From assembly GCA_034437715.1 (NCBI GenBank), contig DAOTTR010000524.1:9067-73066 (forward strand): a stretch of DNA of 64,000 nucleotides, written 5' to 3'. Every line of letters starts with the position of its first letter. Within the stretch, counting starts at the first letter, position 1. Positions 1 to 7,816 of the stretch are shown one piece after another. Made by a program: the position numbers and the translations under genes. The notes beneath the pieces were generated by a model. It was not told the DNA's origin. It saw only the letters and a list, made by a program, of their open reading frames with translations, and did no database searches. This DNA comes from JAHBVH01 sp034437715. Lineage in GTDB: Bacteria; Chloroflexota; Anaerolineae; Caldilineales; Caldilineaceae.

Positions 1-1
1 C

Positions 2-1087
2 GACGGCATTGTGCTGACAGGTGGCATGCACGCCACGGTTGCCCCCGATGAAATGGAAGAAGTGAAAGAATTTGATCGCATCTGCAAAGGCCCTGGCGAA
101 AAAGTGATCGTCGATCTGGTGCGCGATCCGAGTGCGTTTCCGCGTGTCTTTAGCGCCGAAGGGGCAAAGTCGATGGCCGAATGGCCAGCCATTGATCGGG
201 CGTTGTGGCCCAAGCCAGCCAGTTGGCAGACCCGGCGCAAATTTCCCTGGCCGCTTGAACCGGCTTGTGGCTGGGGCCCCGGCCCGGTGGCAACCATCTT
301 GACCAGCCGCGTCTGTCCCTGGCAGTGTGTCTTTTGCAATGAAAATTCCTACATTCCCAACATGGGTCGCCGTCCGGTGGATGATGTAATCGATGAATTG
401 AATTTTCTGGATCGCAAATATGGCGTTGGCTCGGTGGTGATCCACGATTCGATGTTTTTCCAAAATCCCAAGTGGTTGAAAGAATGGATCGAAAAATATC
501 CACGCAAAACCAAAAATTGGACCTACTGGGCCGCCGGCCGCGCCGACACAGTCAAGCAGTGGCCCGATCTCTTTGAGGCCTTGGTCAAAGAGACCAATTG
601 GCGCACCATTTCGATTGGCTTTGAATCGGGCAGTGATCGCATTCTGCGCCTGCTCAACAAGGAATGCACCGAAGAAGACAATTATTTCGCCATCGATCTC
701 GTCAATCGGATTGGCGATGAACTGGAAGCCAAGGGCGAAAAGCCGCCGATCTTCTGGTCGAATATTATGTTGGGCATCCCCGGTGAGACCCACGAAGATG
801 CCTTCAAGACCATGCGCATGCTCAAACAGATGAAACGCGTCTTTCCGTCGATTGCTTTCTACGCCCCCTATCCCGGTTCGGCATTGGGCAATCAACTGAT
901 CGCCGAGGGCAAGAGCCGCATGGGCAAGGATAACTATCATCGCTTCCCCGACGACGAAAAGGTGCGGGGGGTCGATTATCAATTCTACCGGGATCTGATG
1001 GCGGGCAAGTATGATGCAGAGATCAATCGGGGTCTCAGTGCCTTGCGTGGTGCCGATCTCTATCAAGGCACCCTGATCAAAGCCTAG
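2..1087 (+). CDS. Radical SAM protein, B12-binding-domain type (5' end outside window)
   Basis: The reading frame is open from the first base, so the gene starts upstream. The radical SAM [4Fe-4S] motif CPWQCVFC (CX3CX2C) is encoded at 314-337, so the protein should cleave S-adenosylmethionine to a 5'-deoxyadenosyl radical. The visible N-terminus (DGIVLTGGMHATVAPDE) resembles the end of a cobalamin-binding domain of the kind that precedes radical SAM domains in BchE-like and class B methyltransferase-like enzymes. Downstream segments GFESGSDRILRLLNK and MLGIPGETHEDAFKTM are typical of the TIM-barrel half of that family. The substrate cannot be told from this piece. Two small genes follow in the same direction. 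The family call is firm; the subfamily is inference. Confidence 0.85.
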   Translation, partial: DGIVLTGGMHATVAPDEMEEVKEFDRICKGPGEKVIVDLVRDPSAFPRVFSAEGAKSMAEWPAIDRALWPKPASWQTRRKFPWPLEPACGWGPGPVATILTSRVCPWQCVFCNENSYIPNMGRRPVDDVIDELNFLDRKYGVGSVVIHDSMFFQNPKWLKEWIEKYPRKTKNWTYWAAGRADTVKQWPDLFEALVKETNWRTISIGFESGSDRILRLLNKECTEEDNYFAIDLVNRIGDELEAKGEKPPIFWSNIMLGIPGETHEDAFKTMRMLKQMKRVFPSIAFYAPYPGSALGNQLIAEGKSRMGKDNYHRFPDDEKVRGVDYQFYRDLMAGKYDAEINRGLSALRGADLYQGTLIKA

Positions 1088-1121
1088 AGAAATAGCCCAG
1101 AGAAATAGTCCAGAGAAACTT

Positions 1122-1328
1122 ATGAGCAGCTTTAGCAATCCCCACTATATGTATCTTTTTGCCCTGAAAAATGGCAAGAAAAAGTTGGCCTATGGCCAGT
1201 CACCCACAGACGCGCTGGACATTTTACGCATTCGCCTGAGCGATGTCGAAATGGAAGAGGTTTTTGCTGATCAGTTTATCAAGATATCCCAGCGTGAACT
1301 ACAGCAATATGTCTCAGAGTTAGGCTAA
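1122..1328 (+). CDS. Small hypothetical protein (68 aa)
   Basis: I do not recognise this protein. It starts at ATG 34 bases after the radical SAM gene and has only a weak purine-rich stretch (AGAGAAA) before it. The product is polar and charged, with no signal peptide, no membrane segment and no cysteines. The middle segment SPTDALDILRIRLSDVEMEEV would suit a short amphipathic helix. Position and direction suggest co-transcription with the radical SAM gene, possibly as a leaderless or accessory partner, but nothing in the sequence proves a link. Confidence 0.5.
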   Translation: MSSFSNPHYMYLFALKNGKKKLAYGQSPTDALDILRIRLSDVEMEEVFADQFIKISQRELQQYVSELG

Positions 1329-1341
1329 ATGGGGTAGGCGT

Positions 1342-1656
1342 ATGGGACTTTCGGCGGCAGCCAAGCAGATCGTAGCGGCCCTGCAACAAGGGGCAACGCT
1401 CAAAGCCCACCGCACGCTGGATGGGGAAAAGATCCATCAAATCCATCCTTTGCGGGGTACAGCCTTTGCAGTGCCAACCGCGGCGGTGCGCGATCTGGAA
1501 AAGCGGGGCTGGCTACGGAGTAACATGAAATTCCCGGCGGCGACCTACTTGCTAACCGAACAAGGCAGTCAAGCCGCCGTTCAACCGACAGCGCATTGGT
1601 TGCGTTGGTGCTTCCTACCAAGGTGGCACAATAGACTTTCCAAACCAGTACCGTGA
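1342..1656 (+). CDS. Small hypothetical protein, possible winged-helix fold (104 aa)
   Basis: This gene starts 13 bases after the previous small gene, with GGGGTAGG ahead of the ATG, so the two are probably co-transcribed. Residues 1-75 (an AKQIVAALQQGATL helix, then VPTAAVRDLEKRGWL and YLLTEQGSQAA) have the rhythm of a short winged-helix or DprA/RecG-type wedge, where a helix is followed by a hairpin ending in an LTEQG segment. The last 25 residues are Trp/Arg-rich and may not be folded. No function is assigned. It may be a real small DNA-binding protein or a gene that has lost its 3' end; the C-terminal composition is odd. Confidence 0.45.
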   Translation: MGLSAAAKQIVAALQQGATLKAHRTLDGEKIHQIHPLRGTAFAVPTAAVRDLEKRGWLRSNMKFPAATYLLTEQGSQAAVQPTAHWLRWCFLPRWHNRLSKPVP

Positions 1657-1732
1657 ATCCAGCCAGCAGCACACTCCCTGATTTTCTGTCCAGTGTTGCC
1701 TGAAAATATATTTATGAATAATTTCATAATAA

Positions 1733-1762
1733 TTGACACAATCAGCACTTCTGTGATATACT
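1733..1762 (+). promoter_or_regulatory. Near-consensus sigma-70 promoter for the SufR-like/moaA operon
   Basis: TTGACA (1733-1738), an 18-base spacer and TATACT (1757-1762) form a near-perfect housekeeping promoter pointing at the SufR-like gene. An inverted repeat ATGAA-TAAT-TTCAT lies at about 1713-1726 just upstream and could be an operator; that part is speculative. The expected start of transcription falls at about 1769, inside the repeat element that begins at 1767. Confidence 0.65.
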
Positions 1763-1766
1763 AATA

Positions 1767-1867
1767 CTAGTACAGTTGGGCGTAGATACCACGGCAGTTA
1801 ATCAGGCACGTTACTCGTGTACATCATGGTAAAAATAGGGTACCTTATTTACGCCGGGATCTACTAG
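1767..1867 (-). repeat. MITE-like element family A, copy 1
   Basis: This 101-base element is the reverse complement of the copy at 36389-36489 with only a few differences. A third, 102-base copy lies at 38677-38778. All three begin and end with CTAG. Inside the CTAG the ends form an imperfect terminal inverted repeat: TA then six variable bases then GGCGTA on one side, TACAGTTGGGCGTA on the other. There is no coding capacity. CTAG is probably the 4-base target duplication, because the near-empty relative of copy 2's site keeps a single CTGG. This copy sits in the 5' leader of the SufR-like gene, four bases beyond the -10 box. Confidence 0.8.
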
Positions 1868-1945
1868 TAGGTTTGGTGGTTACGTTTAGAAAAGATGATG
1901 TCCAAGCACTTGGCACCAAGGGTTTGGTAGACAGGGTAGGCAATC

Positions 1946-2653
1946 GTGCACGCAGTCCGCAAAAGCATCCTGGAAATTCTAAAAGAACGTGGGGGCGGGT
2001 CAACCGTTGCTGAACTAGCCGAGCAACTGGAAATGGCTCCGGTTTCTGTGCGCCATCATCTGGACATTTTGCAAGGCGATAATTTAATTTGTGTATCACG
2101 GCTGGAGCGCAAAGGCAATGTGGGTCGCCCACAACAAGTCTATACGCTTACACCCGAAGCCTGTGGCTATTTTCCCAACAACTTTGCGGGCTTGGCCGAC
2201 AAATTATTGGTTCAGATCAAAGAAATCCTACCGCCGGACCAGGTGCCATTAGCCTTTCGCTCGATTGCGCGCCAAATTGCGGCTGAATTTAAGCGAACGG
2301 ATGCAGCGGTGGTAGCCGTTCAAACCGAGCGAGAAGCGATTGAAACGCAACTCATCCAAGTCACTGATTTTTTGAATGAACGGGGCTATCTGGCAAGTTG
2401 GGAGCCGACACCCAACGGCGCAAGCGGTGAATATTTGTTGCATAAATACAACTGCCCATACGCTGGCGCTTCCGCTGAACACCGTGAACTCTGTTCGATG
2501 GATCAAACGTTGATTAATGAGTTATTTGAAGAGCCTTGTCAACGCGTAGAATCAATGGTCGAGGGTGCCCACTGCTGTACCTATCGCATTACAAGTGCGT
2601 CGCAACCGATCTGTATGTGTGGTGAATTGCCCTTGTTAACAGGGATTAGGTGA
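1946..2653 (+). CDS. SufR-like Fe-S-sensing transcriptional regulator
   Basis: The N-terminal 80 residues are a winged helix-turn-helix of the DeoR/ArsR kind (STVAELAEQLEMAPVSVRHH, then the wing around GRPQQVYTLTPEA). The C-terminal half carries cysteines in a SufR-like arrangement: C-X12-C in NCPYAGASAEHRELC, a third in EEPC and a CC pair in GAHCCTY. In cyanobacterial SufR such cysteines hold a [4Fe-4S] cluster and the protein represses Fe-S assembly genes. Here it lies three bases upstream of moaA, itself a [4Fe-4S] enzyme, and near an A-type Fe-S carrier gene. It probably matches cofactor synthesis to cluster supply, which is inference. The start is GTG at 1946; no strong ribosome-binding site is visible. 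Confidence 0.8.
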   Translation: MHAVRKSILEILKERGGGSTVAELAEQLEMAPVSVRHHLDILQGDNLICVSRLERKGNVGRPQQVYTLTPEACGYFPNNFAGLADKLLVQIKEILPPDQVPLAFRSIARQIAAEFKRTDAAVVAVQTEREAIETQLIQVTDFLNERGYLASWEPTPNGASGEYLLHKYNCPYAGASAEHRELCSMDQTLINELFEEPCQRVESMVEGAHCCTYRITSASQPICMCGELPLLTGIR

Positions 2654-2656
2654 TCA

Positions 2657-3730
2657 ATGAGTACGCCGATTCAATTTCAGCAAACGCCCTATGGCAAGGT
2701 TACGCTTGCCCCCGCGCCTGGCTTTAACCCAGCCAATTTTGCCATCCAGCCGATGCATGATAGTTATGGCCGACGCATCAACTATATGCGCATCAGTTTG
2801 ACTGATGCCTGCAATCTGCGTTGTGTCTACTGTATGCCTGAAGATATGACCTTTCGTGCGCGCCAGGAATTGATGACAGACGAAGAGTTGTTGCAACTGG
2901 TGCGCGTGGGGGCTAGTCTTGGCGTCAACAAGATTCGCTTAACGGGCGGTGAACCGACCATTCGCCCGCATGTGGTTGACATTGTGCGCGGGATTGCCAA
3001 CACGCCGGGTATCAAAGATCTGGCAATGACCACCAATGGCATCCTGCTCGATAAGCTGGCCCAACCGCTGGCGGACGCTGGCTTACAACGGGTGAATATC
3101 AGTATCGACACGCTAGATGCCGAAAAGTTTCACCGAATTACCCGTTGGGGCAACATTGATGAACTCTGGCGGGGAATTCGGGCAGCAGAAGCCGCTGGCT
3201 TAACGCCGATCAAGCTGAACAGTGTGGTCGTGCGCAACTTTAATGACGGCGATGATATGGTGCAGCTGGCGCGACTTACGCTGGAAAATGACTGGGATGT
3301 GCGCTTTATTGAAATGATGCCGTTTGGCGAAATCACCGATTTCCAACAGACAAATGTAGTTACCTTCCAAGAAATGCGTGCACAGATTGAAAACACATTT
3401 GGCCCGCTCGAAGAAGCTGGCTATGATTATGTGGATCCCAGCCGGCCTTTCCGTATTCCTGGAGCAATGGGGACACTTGGTTTTATCAGCAGTGTCACCG
3501 AGCCTTTCTGTCAAGGCTGTGGTCGTGTGCGTCTAACTGCCGACGGGAAATTGCGCCTCTGTCTGTTGCGCGATGATGAAGTTGATTTGTTGACACCCCT
3601 ACGCGCTGGCGCAAGCTTCGAGGAATTGCGCGTGATCATGCGCGATGGCGCGTTCCACAAGCCGTGGGGCCACGGTCTTGCCGACGGTGTCAGTAGTGGC
3701 AAGCGCGCCATGAATCAAATTGGTGGCTAG
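2657..3730 (+). CDS. moaA: GTP 3',8-cyclase MoaA (molybdenum cofactor synthesis)
   Basis: MoaA catalyses the first step of molybdenum cofactor synthesis, the radical SAM rearrangement of GTP to 3',8-cyclo-7,8-dihydro-GTP. Both iron-sulfur sites are visible: the radical SAM motif CNLRCVYC near residue 55 and the C-terminal substrate-binding cluster in FCQGCGRVRL followed by LRLCLL. The LTGGEP motif follows the first cluster, and the protein ends in the GG dipeptide that is essential in this family. It has 357 residues, slightly longer than usual because of an extra N-terminal stretch of about 30. ATG follows AGGTGA closely, and the gene is translationally close to the SufR-like regulator. No other moa genes are in the window. 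Confidence 0.95.
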   Translation: MSTPIQFQQTPYGKVTLAPAPGFNPANFAIQPMHDSYGRRINYMRISLTDACNLRCVYCMPEDMTFRARQELMTDEELLQLVRVGASLGVNKIRLTGGEPTIRPHVVDIVRGIANTPGIKDLAMTTNGILLDKLAQPLADAGLQRVNISIDTLDAEKFHRITRWGNIDELWRGIRAAEAAGLTPIKLNSVVVRNFNDGDDMVQLARLTLENDWDVRFIEMMPFGEITDFQQTNVVTFQEMRAQIENTFGPLEEAGYDYVDPSRPFRIPGAMGTLGFISSVTEPFCQGCGRVRLTADGKLRLCLLRDDEVDLLTPLRAGASFEELRVIMRDGAFHKPWGHGLADGVSSGKRAMNQIGG

Positions 3731-3789
3731 ATTAGCCTGAGCAATGCCCTAGATGATAGAAATTTGCCCACATTGAATCTAGTAATCCA

Positions 3790-3818
3790 TTATCATTTAT
3801 GCGCGATTGCGGTATACT
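3790..3818 (+). promoter_or_regulatory. Probable promoter for the A-type Fe-S carrier gene
   Basis: TTATCA (3790-3795), a 17-base spacer and TATACT (3813-3818) lie about 125 bases upstream of the carrier gene. A second TATAAT at 3845-3850 has no good -35 partner. The AT-rich leader that follows is compatible with regulation, but no operator is recognisable. Confidence 0.45.
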
Positions 3819-3944
3819 TGTAGATGTAAGCGATTTATGGATGGTATAATACAGATTGCAGAATAGTAAATCCATACATTCTGTAATAACCAATATAAAC
3901 TTTCACAAACTTTTCGTTTTATCTTGTTAAGAGGAGTTCGCAGA

Positions 3945-4319
3945 ATGATTACGATTACAACAAATGCTGCTGAAAAACTAGGCGGGATCTTGGGTCAAAA
4001 GGGTCTCAAGAATACCCATGGTCTGCGCGTCTTTGTCAAAGGCGGCGGTTGTGGCGGTATGCAGTACGGCATGACATTTGAAGACACCACCCGCGAAGGC
4101 GATGAAGTGTACGAGCAGGATGGCATGCGTGTCTTTGTTGATCCCACCAGCTTGTTCTATGTGGATGGTGCCAACATCGACTATGTGGACAACCTGATGG
4201 GTGGCGGTTTTCATATCGACAACCCGAATGCCACCAGTTCCTGTGGTTGTGGCAGCAGCTTCCGCACGGCCCAATCGCACAATGGCGAGGAAACCGCAGC
4301 CAAGAGCTGTGGTCACTAA
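3945..4319 (+). CDS. HesB/IscA-type iron-sulfur carrier protein
   Basis: A-type carriers accept a cluster from the scaffold and deliver it to apo-proteins. The three conserved cysteines are present: one in the GGGCGGMQYG loop near residue 38 and a C-x-C pair in SSCGCGSSF near residue 102. The conserved FVDPTSLFYVDGANIDYVDNL strand region is intact in shorter pieces (FVDPTSL, IDYVD). The C-terminus carries about 15 extra residues with another cysteine (KSCGH). The ATG at 3945 has the strong ribosome-binding site AAGAGGAG nine bases upstream. The nearby SufR-like/MoaA operon and rhodanese make an Fe-S and sulfur theme. A terminator follows directly. Confidence 0.93.
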   Translation: MITITTNAAEKLGGILGQKGLKNTHGLRVFVKGGGCGGMQYGMTFEDTTREGDEVYEQDGMRVFVDPTSLFYVDGANIDYVDNLMGGGFHIDNPNATSSCGCGSSFRTAQSHNGEETAAKSCGH

Positions 4320-4340
4320 GTAAGCGTGGTCTGTGACGAA

Positions 4341-4375
4341 AGCGAGTAGAGAATAGCTCTCTACTCGCTTTTTTT
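4341..4375 (+). terminator. Rho-independent terminator
   Basis: A 12-base stem, AGCGAGTAGAGA paired with TCTCTACTCGCT around a short loop, is followed by seven T residues. It ends transcription of the A-type carrier gene 22 bases after its stop codon. Confidence 0.92.
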
Positions 4376-4449
4376 GCAGAAGTCACGGCATCATTTATCT
4401 GTTTCTACGGTCTCCTCAATTTCATGGCTTATTAGAATATAATTTTGTT

Positions 4450-4809
4450 ATGTCCAACCCTTTTGGTGCCCCAGAAATTACCGTAAAACAAGTGGATAGC
4501 AAGCGACAGGCCGGTGAATCGTTCATCTGGCTTGATGTACGCGAACCAGATGAAGTCGCGCGCGTCAGCATTCAGGATGAACGGGTGCGCCTCCTACCCC
4601 TGAGCGAATTGGCCGATCGCCAGCTCAAGGCGTTGCCAGATGAAGCACAAGATCAACAAGCCGAAATCGTGGTTTTCTGCCACCACGGGATGCGTAGCGC
4701 CCAAGTAACCGCGTGGCTACGCCAACAAGGCTGGCAAAAGGTATCGAGTATGACCGGCGGGGTCGGCGCTTGGGCCAAGGAAGTGGATCCCACCATTGGC
4801 ACCTATTGA
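4450..4809 (+). CDS. Single-domain rhodanese-like protein
   Basis: This is a 119-residue single rhodanese domain. The first signature is WLDVREPDEV near residue 28. The active-site loop is CHHGMRS near residue 77, a CX4R loop typical of sulfurtransferases that carry a persulfide. The closing segment MTGGVGAWAKEVDP is the usual end of the fold. There is no signal peptide. It probably moves sulfur or acts as a redox relay; the acceptor is unknown. It follows the Fe-S carrier gene but is separated from it by a strong terminator, so it has its own promoter or is transcribed by read-through. Confidence 0.9.
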   Translation: MSNPFGAPEITVKQVDSKRQAGESFIWLDVREPDEVARVSIQDERVRLLPLSELADRQLKALPDEAQDQQAEIVVFCHHGMRSAQVTAWLRQQGWQKVSSMTGGVGAWAKEVDPTIGTY

Positions 4810-4877
4810 GTAAGCGCTTGATATAGCCCTTTGCTCGCAAACAAAATGTTCGACAAATTATGCTCATCAATAAAGGG

Positions 4878-4913
4878 AGGCGCTGTAATCCAGATCATCT
4901 GGCCGACAGCGCC
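4878..4913. other. Nested hairpin in the gap 4810-5108
   Basis: AGGCGCTGT pairs with ACAGCGCCT around an inner CCAGA-TCA-TCTGG hairpin. No T run follows on the plus strand, so it is not a classical terminator. The rest of this 300-base gap shows only a short unconvincing open frame and no tRNA. It may act as an mRNA stabiliser or a weak terminator after the rhodanese. Confidence 0.5.
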
Positions 4914-5108
4914 TCAGTTGTTCTACCCACCGCGCCGCCTGCCGGTACAGACGCAAGACTTTGCGTCGCTTATTCCCTGCTGCCACACAAGCAACAAGAT
5001 GGCAACAGGTTCAGAATTGCACCGGGGTTTACTATGATTACCGCATAGAATACCGCAGAATCAATCGTGAGCATGAATCGCTTACCAGGCGAACCAAAGG
5101 ATCAGATG

Positions 5109-6284
5109 ATGACTAATTCAACAAGTATGGCGGGCGGGCTGCAGCTAGCGTTGTCCGACGATCTGAAGATGTTGCAGGATCTCGCGCGCGATTTCACATG
5201 CAAAGAAATTACGCCCCAGGCCGAACACTATGATCGCAGCGGCGAGTGGCCTTGGGATATTTTCAACCGCGCCCAGAAGGCGGGATTGGTGAACCTGAAC
5301 ATTCCCGAGGAATATGGCGGGGTGGGTGCCAGTGTCTTGGAAGAATCGATTGTGTGCGAGGAGATGGGTTATGGTTGTACAGGCATTGAAACGGCGCTCA
5401 TGCTCAATCAGTTGGCGGCGTTGCCCCTCTTAATTGCCGGTACAGAACAGCAAAAAGCGCATTACCTGACGCGCCTGACCAGTGAGGGCAAGGTTATGTC
5501 CTATGCGCTGACCGAGCCCGACGCCGGCTCAGATGTGGCCGGCATTAAAACGACTGCTATCAAAAGGGGTGATCACTATCTCTTGAACGGCGGCAAGACC
5601 TGGATCACCGACGCGCCGGTCGCCAGCTTCTTTGTGGTCTTTGCCAAGACCAATCCCGAAGCAGGGCATCGTGGCATGAGTTGTTTTATTGTCGAACGTG
5701 ACTATCCGGGTCTGACTGTCGGCAAGCCACTGGAAAAGATGGGACAACATGCCGCGCAAACGGCGCAGGTCTTCTTTGAAAATGTCGAAGTGCCCGAAGA
5801 AAATCGTCTGGGTGGCGAAGGTGACGGCTTTATGATTGCCATGCGCGTCTTTGACAAAAGCCGTCCACCAGTCGCCGCGGCGGCCAGCGGGTTGGCGCGC
5901 CGGGCGTTGGATGAAGCCGTCAAATATGCCGGTGAACGTACAACTTTTGGTCAGCCGATCTATCAGCATCAAGGCGTTGGCTTTCTTTTGGCAGACATGA
6001 AAATCCGTACCGAAGCCGCCCATGATCTGGCGTGGAAGGCCGCTTGGCTGGTGGACAATGGCAAACGCAACACGAGCGACGCGGCAATTGCCAAAGCGTT
6101 CTGTGCCGACGCTGCCATGCAAAACGCCACTGATGCCGTTCAAGTTTTTGGGGGCAATGGCTACAGTCGCGAGTATCCGGTGGAAAAGCTCATGCGCGAC
6201 GCCAAGATCTATCAGATCTATGAAGGTACCACCCAAATTCAGAAGCTGATCATCGTGCGTGAACTGTATCGCGACCGCGCCTAA
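5109..6284 (+). CDS. Acyl-CoA dehydrogenase
   Basis: The protein is an FAD-dependent acyl-CoA dehydrogenase that oxidises an acyl-CoA to the 2-enoyl-CoA and passes electrons to ETF. Family signatures are clear: YALTEPDAGSD in the middle domain, GGKTWITDA, and the C-terminal QVFGGNGYSREYPVEKLMRD followed by YEGTTQIQ, whose glutamate is the catalytic base in short- and medium-chain enzymes. I start it at ATG 5109 because AAAGGA lies seven bases upstream; ATG 5106 and a GTG at 5067 are alternatives. No ETF or thiolase genes are near, so chain length and pathway are not fixed. Confidence 0.93.
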   Translation: MTNSTSMAGGLQLALSDDLKMLQDLARDFTCKEITPQAEHYDRSGEWPWDIFNRAQKAGLVNLNIPEEYGGVGASVLEESIVCEEMGYGCTGIETALMLNQLAALPLLIAGTEQQKAHYLTRLTSEGKVMSYALTEPDAGSDVAGIKTTAIKRGDHYLLNGGKTWITDAPVASFFVVFAKTNPEAGHRGMSCFIVERDYPGLTVGKPLEKMGQHAAQTAQVFFENVEVPEENRLGGEGDGFMIAMRVFDKSRPPVAAAASGLARRALDEAVKYAGERTTFGQPIYQHQGVGFLLADMKIRTEAAHDLAWKAAWLVDNGKRNTSDAAIAKAFCADAAMQNATDAVQVFGGNGYSREYPVEKLMRDAKIYQIYEGTTQIQKLIIVRELYRDRA

Positions 6285-6313
6285 CGTGTTGCGTGGTTGA
6301 CGTTATGAATTGC

Positions 6314-7816
6314 CTATGGAGTGGCCACTGGTTTAACTGCCTTGATATAGATCAGCCGGCGGTCGAAGACTAATTTCCCACTGTGACGGCGCACGTTCAG
6401 CCCGGCGGCGTCGGTTTCCAGGCCAGCTTCCATCATCTCGCGCACGGTGGTGCGCGTGGCGGGGTTGGATTGCAAATCGGTGAGCCATTCTTCCAGGTCT
6501 TGTTCAAAGACAGCTACGGTCTCGGCTTCGATGGTCAGCTTGGCCGCGGTGACTAATTTGCGATATTGCTCGGCGCTGAGCGCGGCGGCATGGCTTGGGT
6601 TGCGCCGTGCTTCAATCGTATTTTGCGTGGCCCGTTTGACCGAATCATCGGCACCCAGCAGATCGGCTAAAAGCAAAACGCCACCGGGCTTTAAGAGGCG
6701 CGCCAATTCCTGCATAATGTGCTCTGGCTTGTGACTATGATCGAGCACCAGCCGGCAGATAATTGCGTCAAAACTTTCACCACGAAAGGGCATACGTTGG
6801 GCCGAGGCGAGCCGAAAGCTGACGCGGCTGGCGGCGGGCGATGCACTGCTTAGGCGTAAATACTCGGCTACTTCTAACATGGCGGGGCTAATATCGACGC
6901 CAACGACTTCGTTGGCCCCTTCTTCGGCCAGGAGCAATGCCAGCCGCCCGATCCCCGTGCCCAGATCCATGATGCGTAAATTCTTGGGCAAATTGGCGAA
7001 TTTGAGCAGATGGCGCACACGTTGCTCACGCACTTGGTCAAGCAGATCAACATCGGCCGTCAGTACGCGATTATAGACATTGAGTACCTGTACCAGATCT
7101 TCATCTTTGGAATCTACGGCTGTTACATCGGGCGTCTGGTTGGCCGCAGTGGGTGCTACCAGCGTTGGCGCCAGGTTATGTTCAAGCCGATTGGTATAGA
7201 CAATACACCACTCGCCGCCCTGCCAAGCTACCTCGGATATACTGGTATGATTGATGGAAAAAGCCACATTTTTGCCCTGACAAAAGTACAACAGGAGTGT
7301 GGAAACGGCATTACCATCCAGAACCACGGCGACGGTCTTGCCCCAGTGTTCATGGACAATCTTTTCCACATGGTCAATTAAGCCTTGCCGAAATACTGTG
7401 TACTTGTCTTGATCAGCAAATTGTTCCTGATGGTGTAACGGCGAGAAGAGATAATGACGATCCGTCCCTGCGCTTAAACTGCCGGTGCCAACGCGGGCCT
7501 GATAGGGTAAATCGCGGTTGACACTCACCGATTTGCCCAAAACTTGCCCTACGCGTTGGGCTGTAAGCCGACTGCGCAGTTGTGGTGCGCTCACCAATAT
7601 ATCAACTTTTTCATGGGTTGCCAGCCAGGAAGCCAGCAGATTGGTCTGTTCCCAACCTTGGGCAGTCAAGCCACTATCTTCTGTACTCAATTCGGAATAG
7701 CGACTTTGCAGCCCTTCCGCCTGGCAGATCAACAACAAGCGAATTTCTGGCGATTTCTGATTGGTAGAGCGAAGATGAGAGGGCGGGGAAATGGCCAATT
7801 GATTCGTTGAGCTCAC
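6314..7816 (-). CDS. Degenerate histidine-phosphatase domain fused to a SAM-dependent methyltransferase
   Basis: Residues 25-205 follow the phosphoglycerate mutase/histidine phosphatase fold: a first strand, then LTAQGWEQTNLLASWL, then VSAPQLRSRLTAQRVG, then a strand ending in VAVVLDGNAVSTLLL. The catalytic RHG motif is replaced by C31-Q32-A33 (LLLICQAEG), and the second histidine (usually SHG) is aspartate in VLDGN, so both catalytic histidines are gone. Residues about 255-480 are a class I methyltransferase: motif I MDLGTGIGRLALLL, acidic VVGVDISPAML, and the post-motif LARLLKPGGVLLLADLLG. The phosphatase-like half may bind a ligand or only the partner domain. The methyl acceptor is unknown. 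The gene is convergent with the acyl-CoA dehydrogenase. Confidence 0.85.
   Translation of the reverse strand: MSSTNQLAISPPSHLRSTNQKSPEIRLLLICQAEGLQSRYSELSTEDSGLTAQGWEQTNLLASWLATHEKVDILVSAPQLRSRLTAQRVGQVLGKSVSVNRDLPYQARVGTGSLSAGTDRHYLFSPLHHQEQFADQDKYTVFRQGLIDHVEKIVHEHWGKTVAVVLDGNAVSTLLLYFCQGKNVAFSINHTSISEVAWQGGEWCIVYTNRLEHNLAPTLVAPTAANQTPDVTAVDSKDEDLVQVLNVYNRVLTADVDLLDQVREQRVRHLLKFANLPKNLRIMDLGTGIGRLALLLAEEGANEVVGVDISPAMLEVAEYLRLSSASPAASRVSFRLASAQRMPFRGESFDAIICRLVLDHSHKPEHIMQELARLLKPGGVLLLADLLGADDSVKRATQNTIEARRNPSHAAALSAEQYRKLVTAAKLTIEAETVAVFEQDLEEWLTDLQSNPATRTTVREMMEAGLETDAAGLNVRRHSGKLVFDRRLIYIKAVKPVATP

Noticed and set aside
4831..5048. Two overlapping short open frames after the rhodanese gene
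   Set aside because: They overlap a strong hairpin, have no ribosome-binding site, and are Pro/Leu-rich without motifs.
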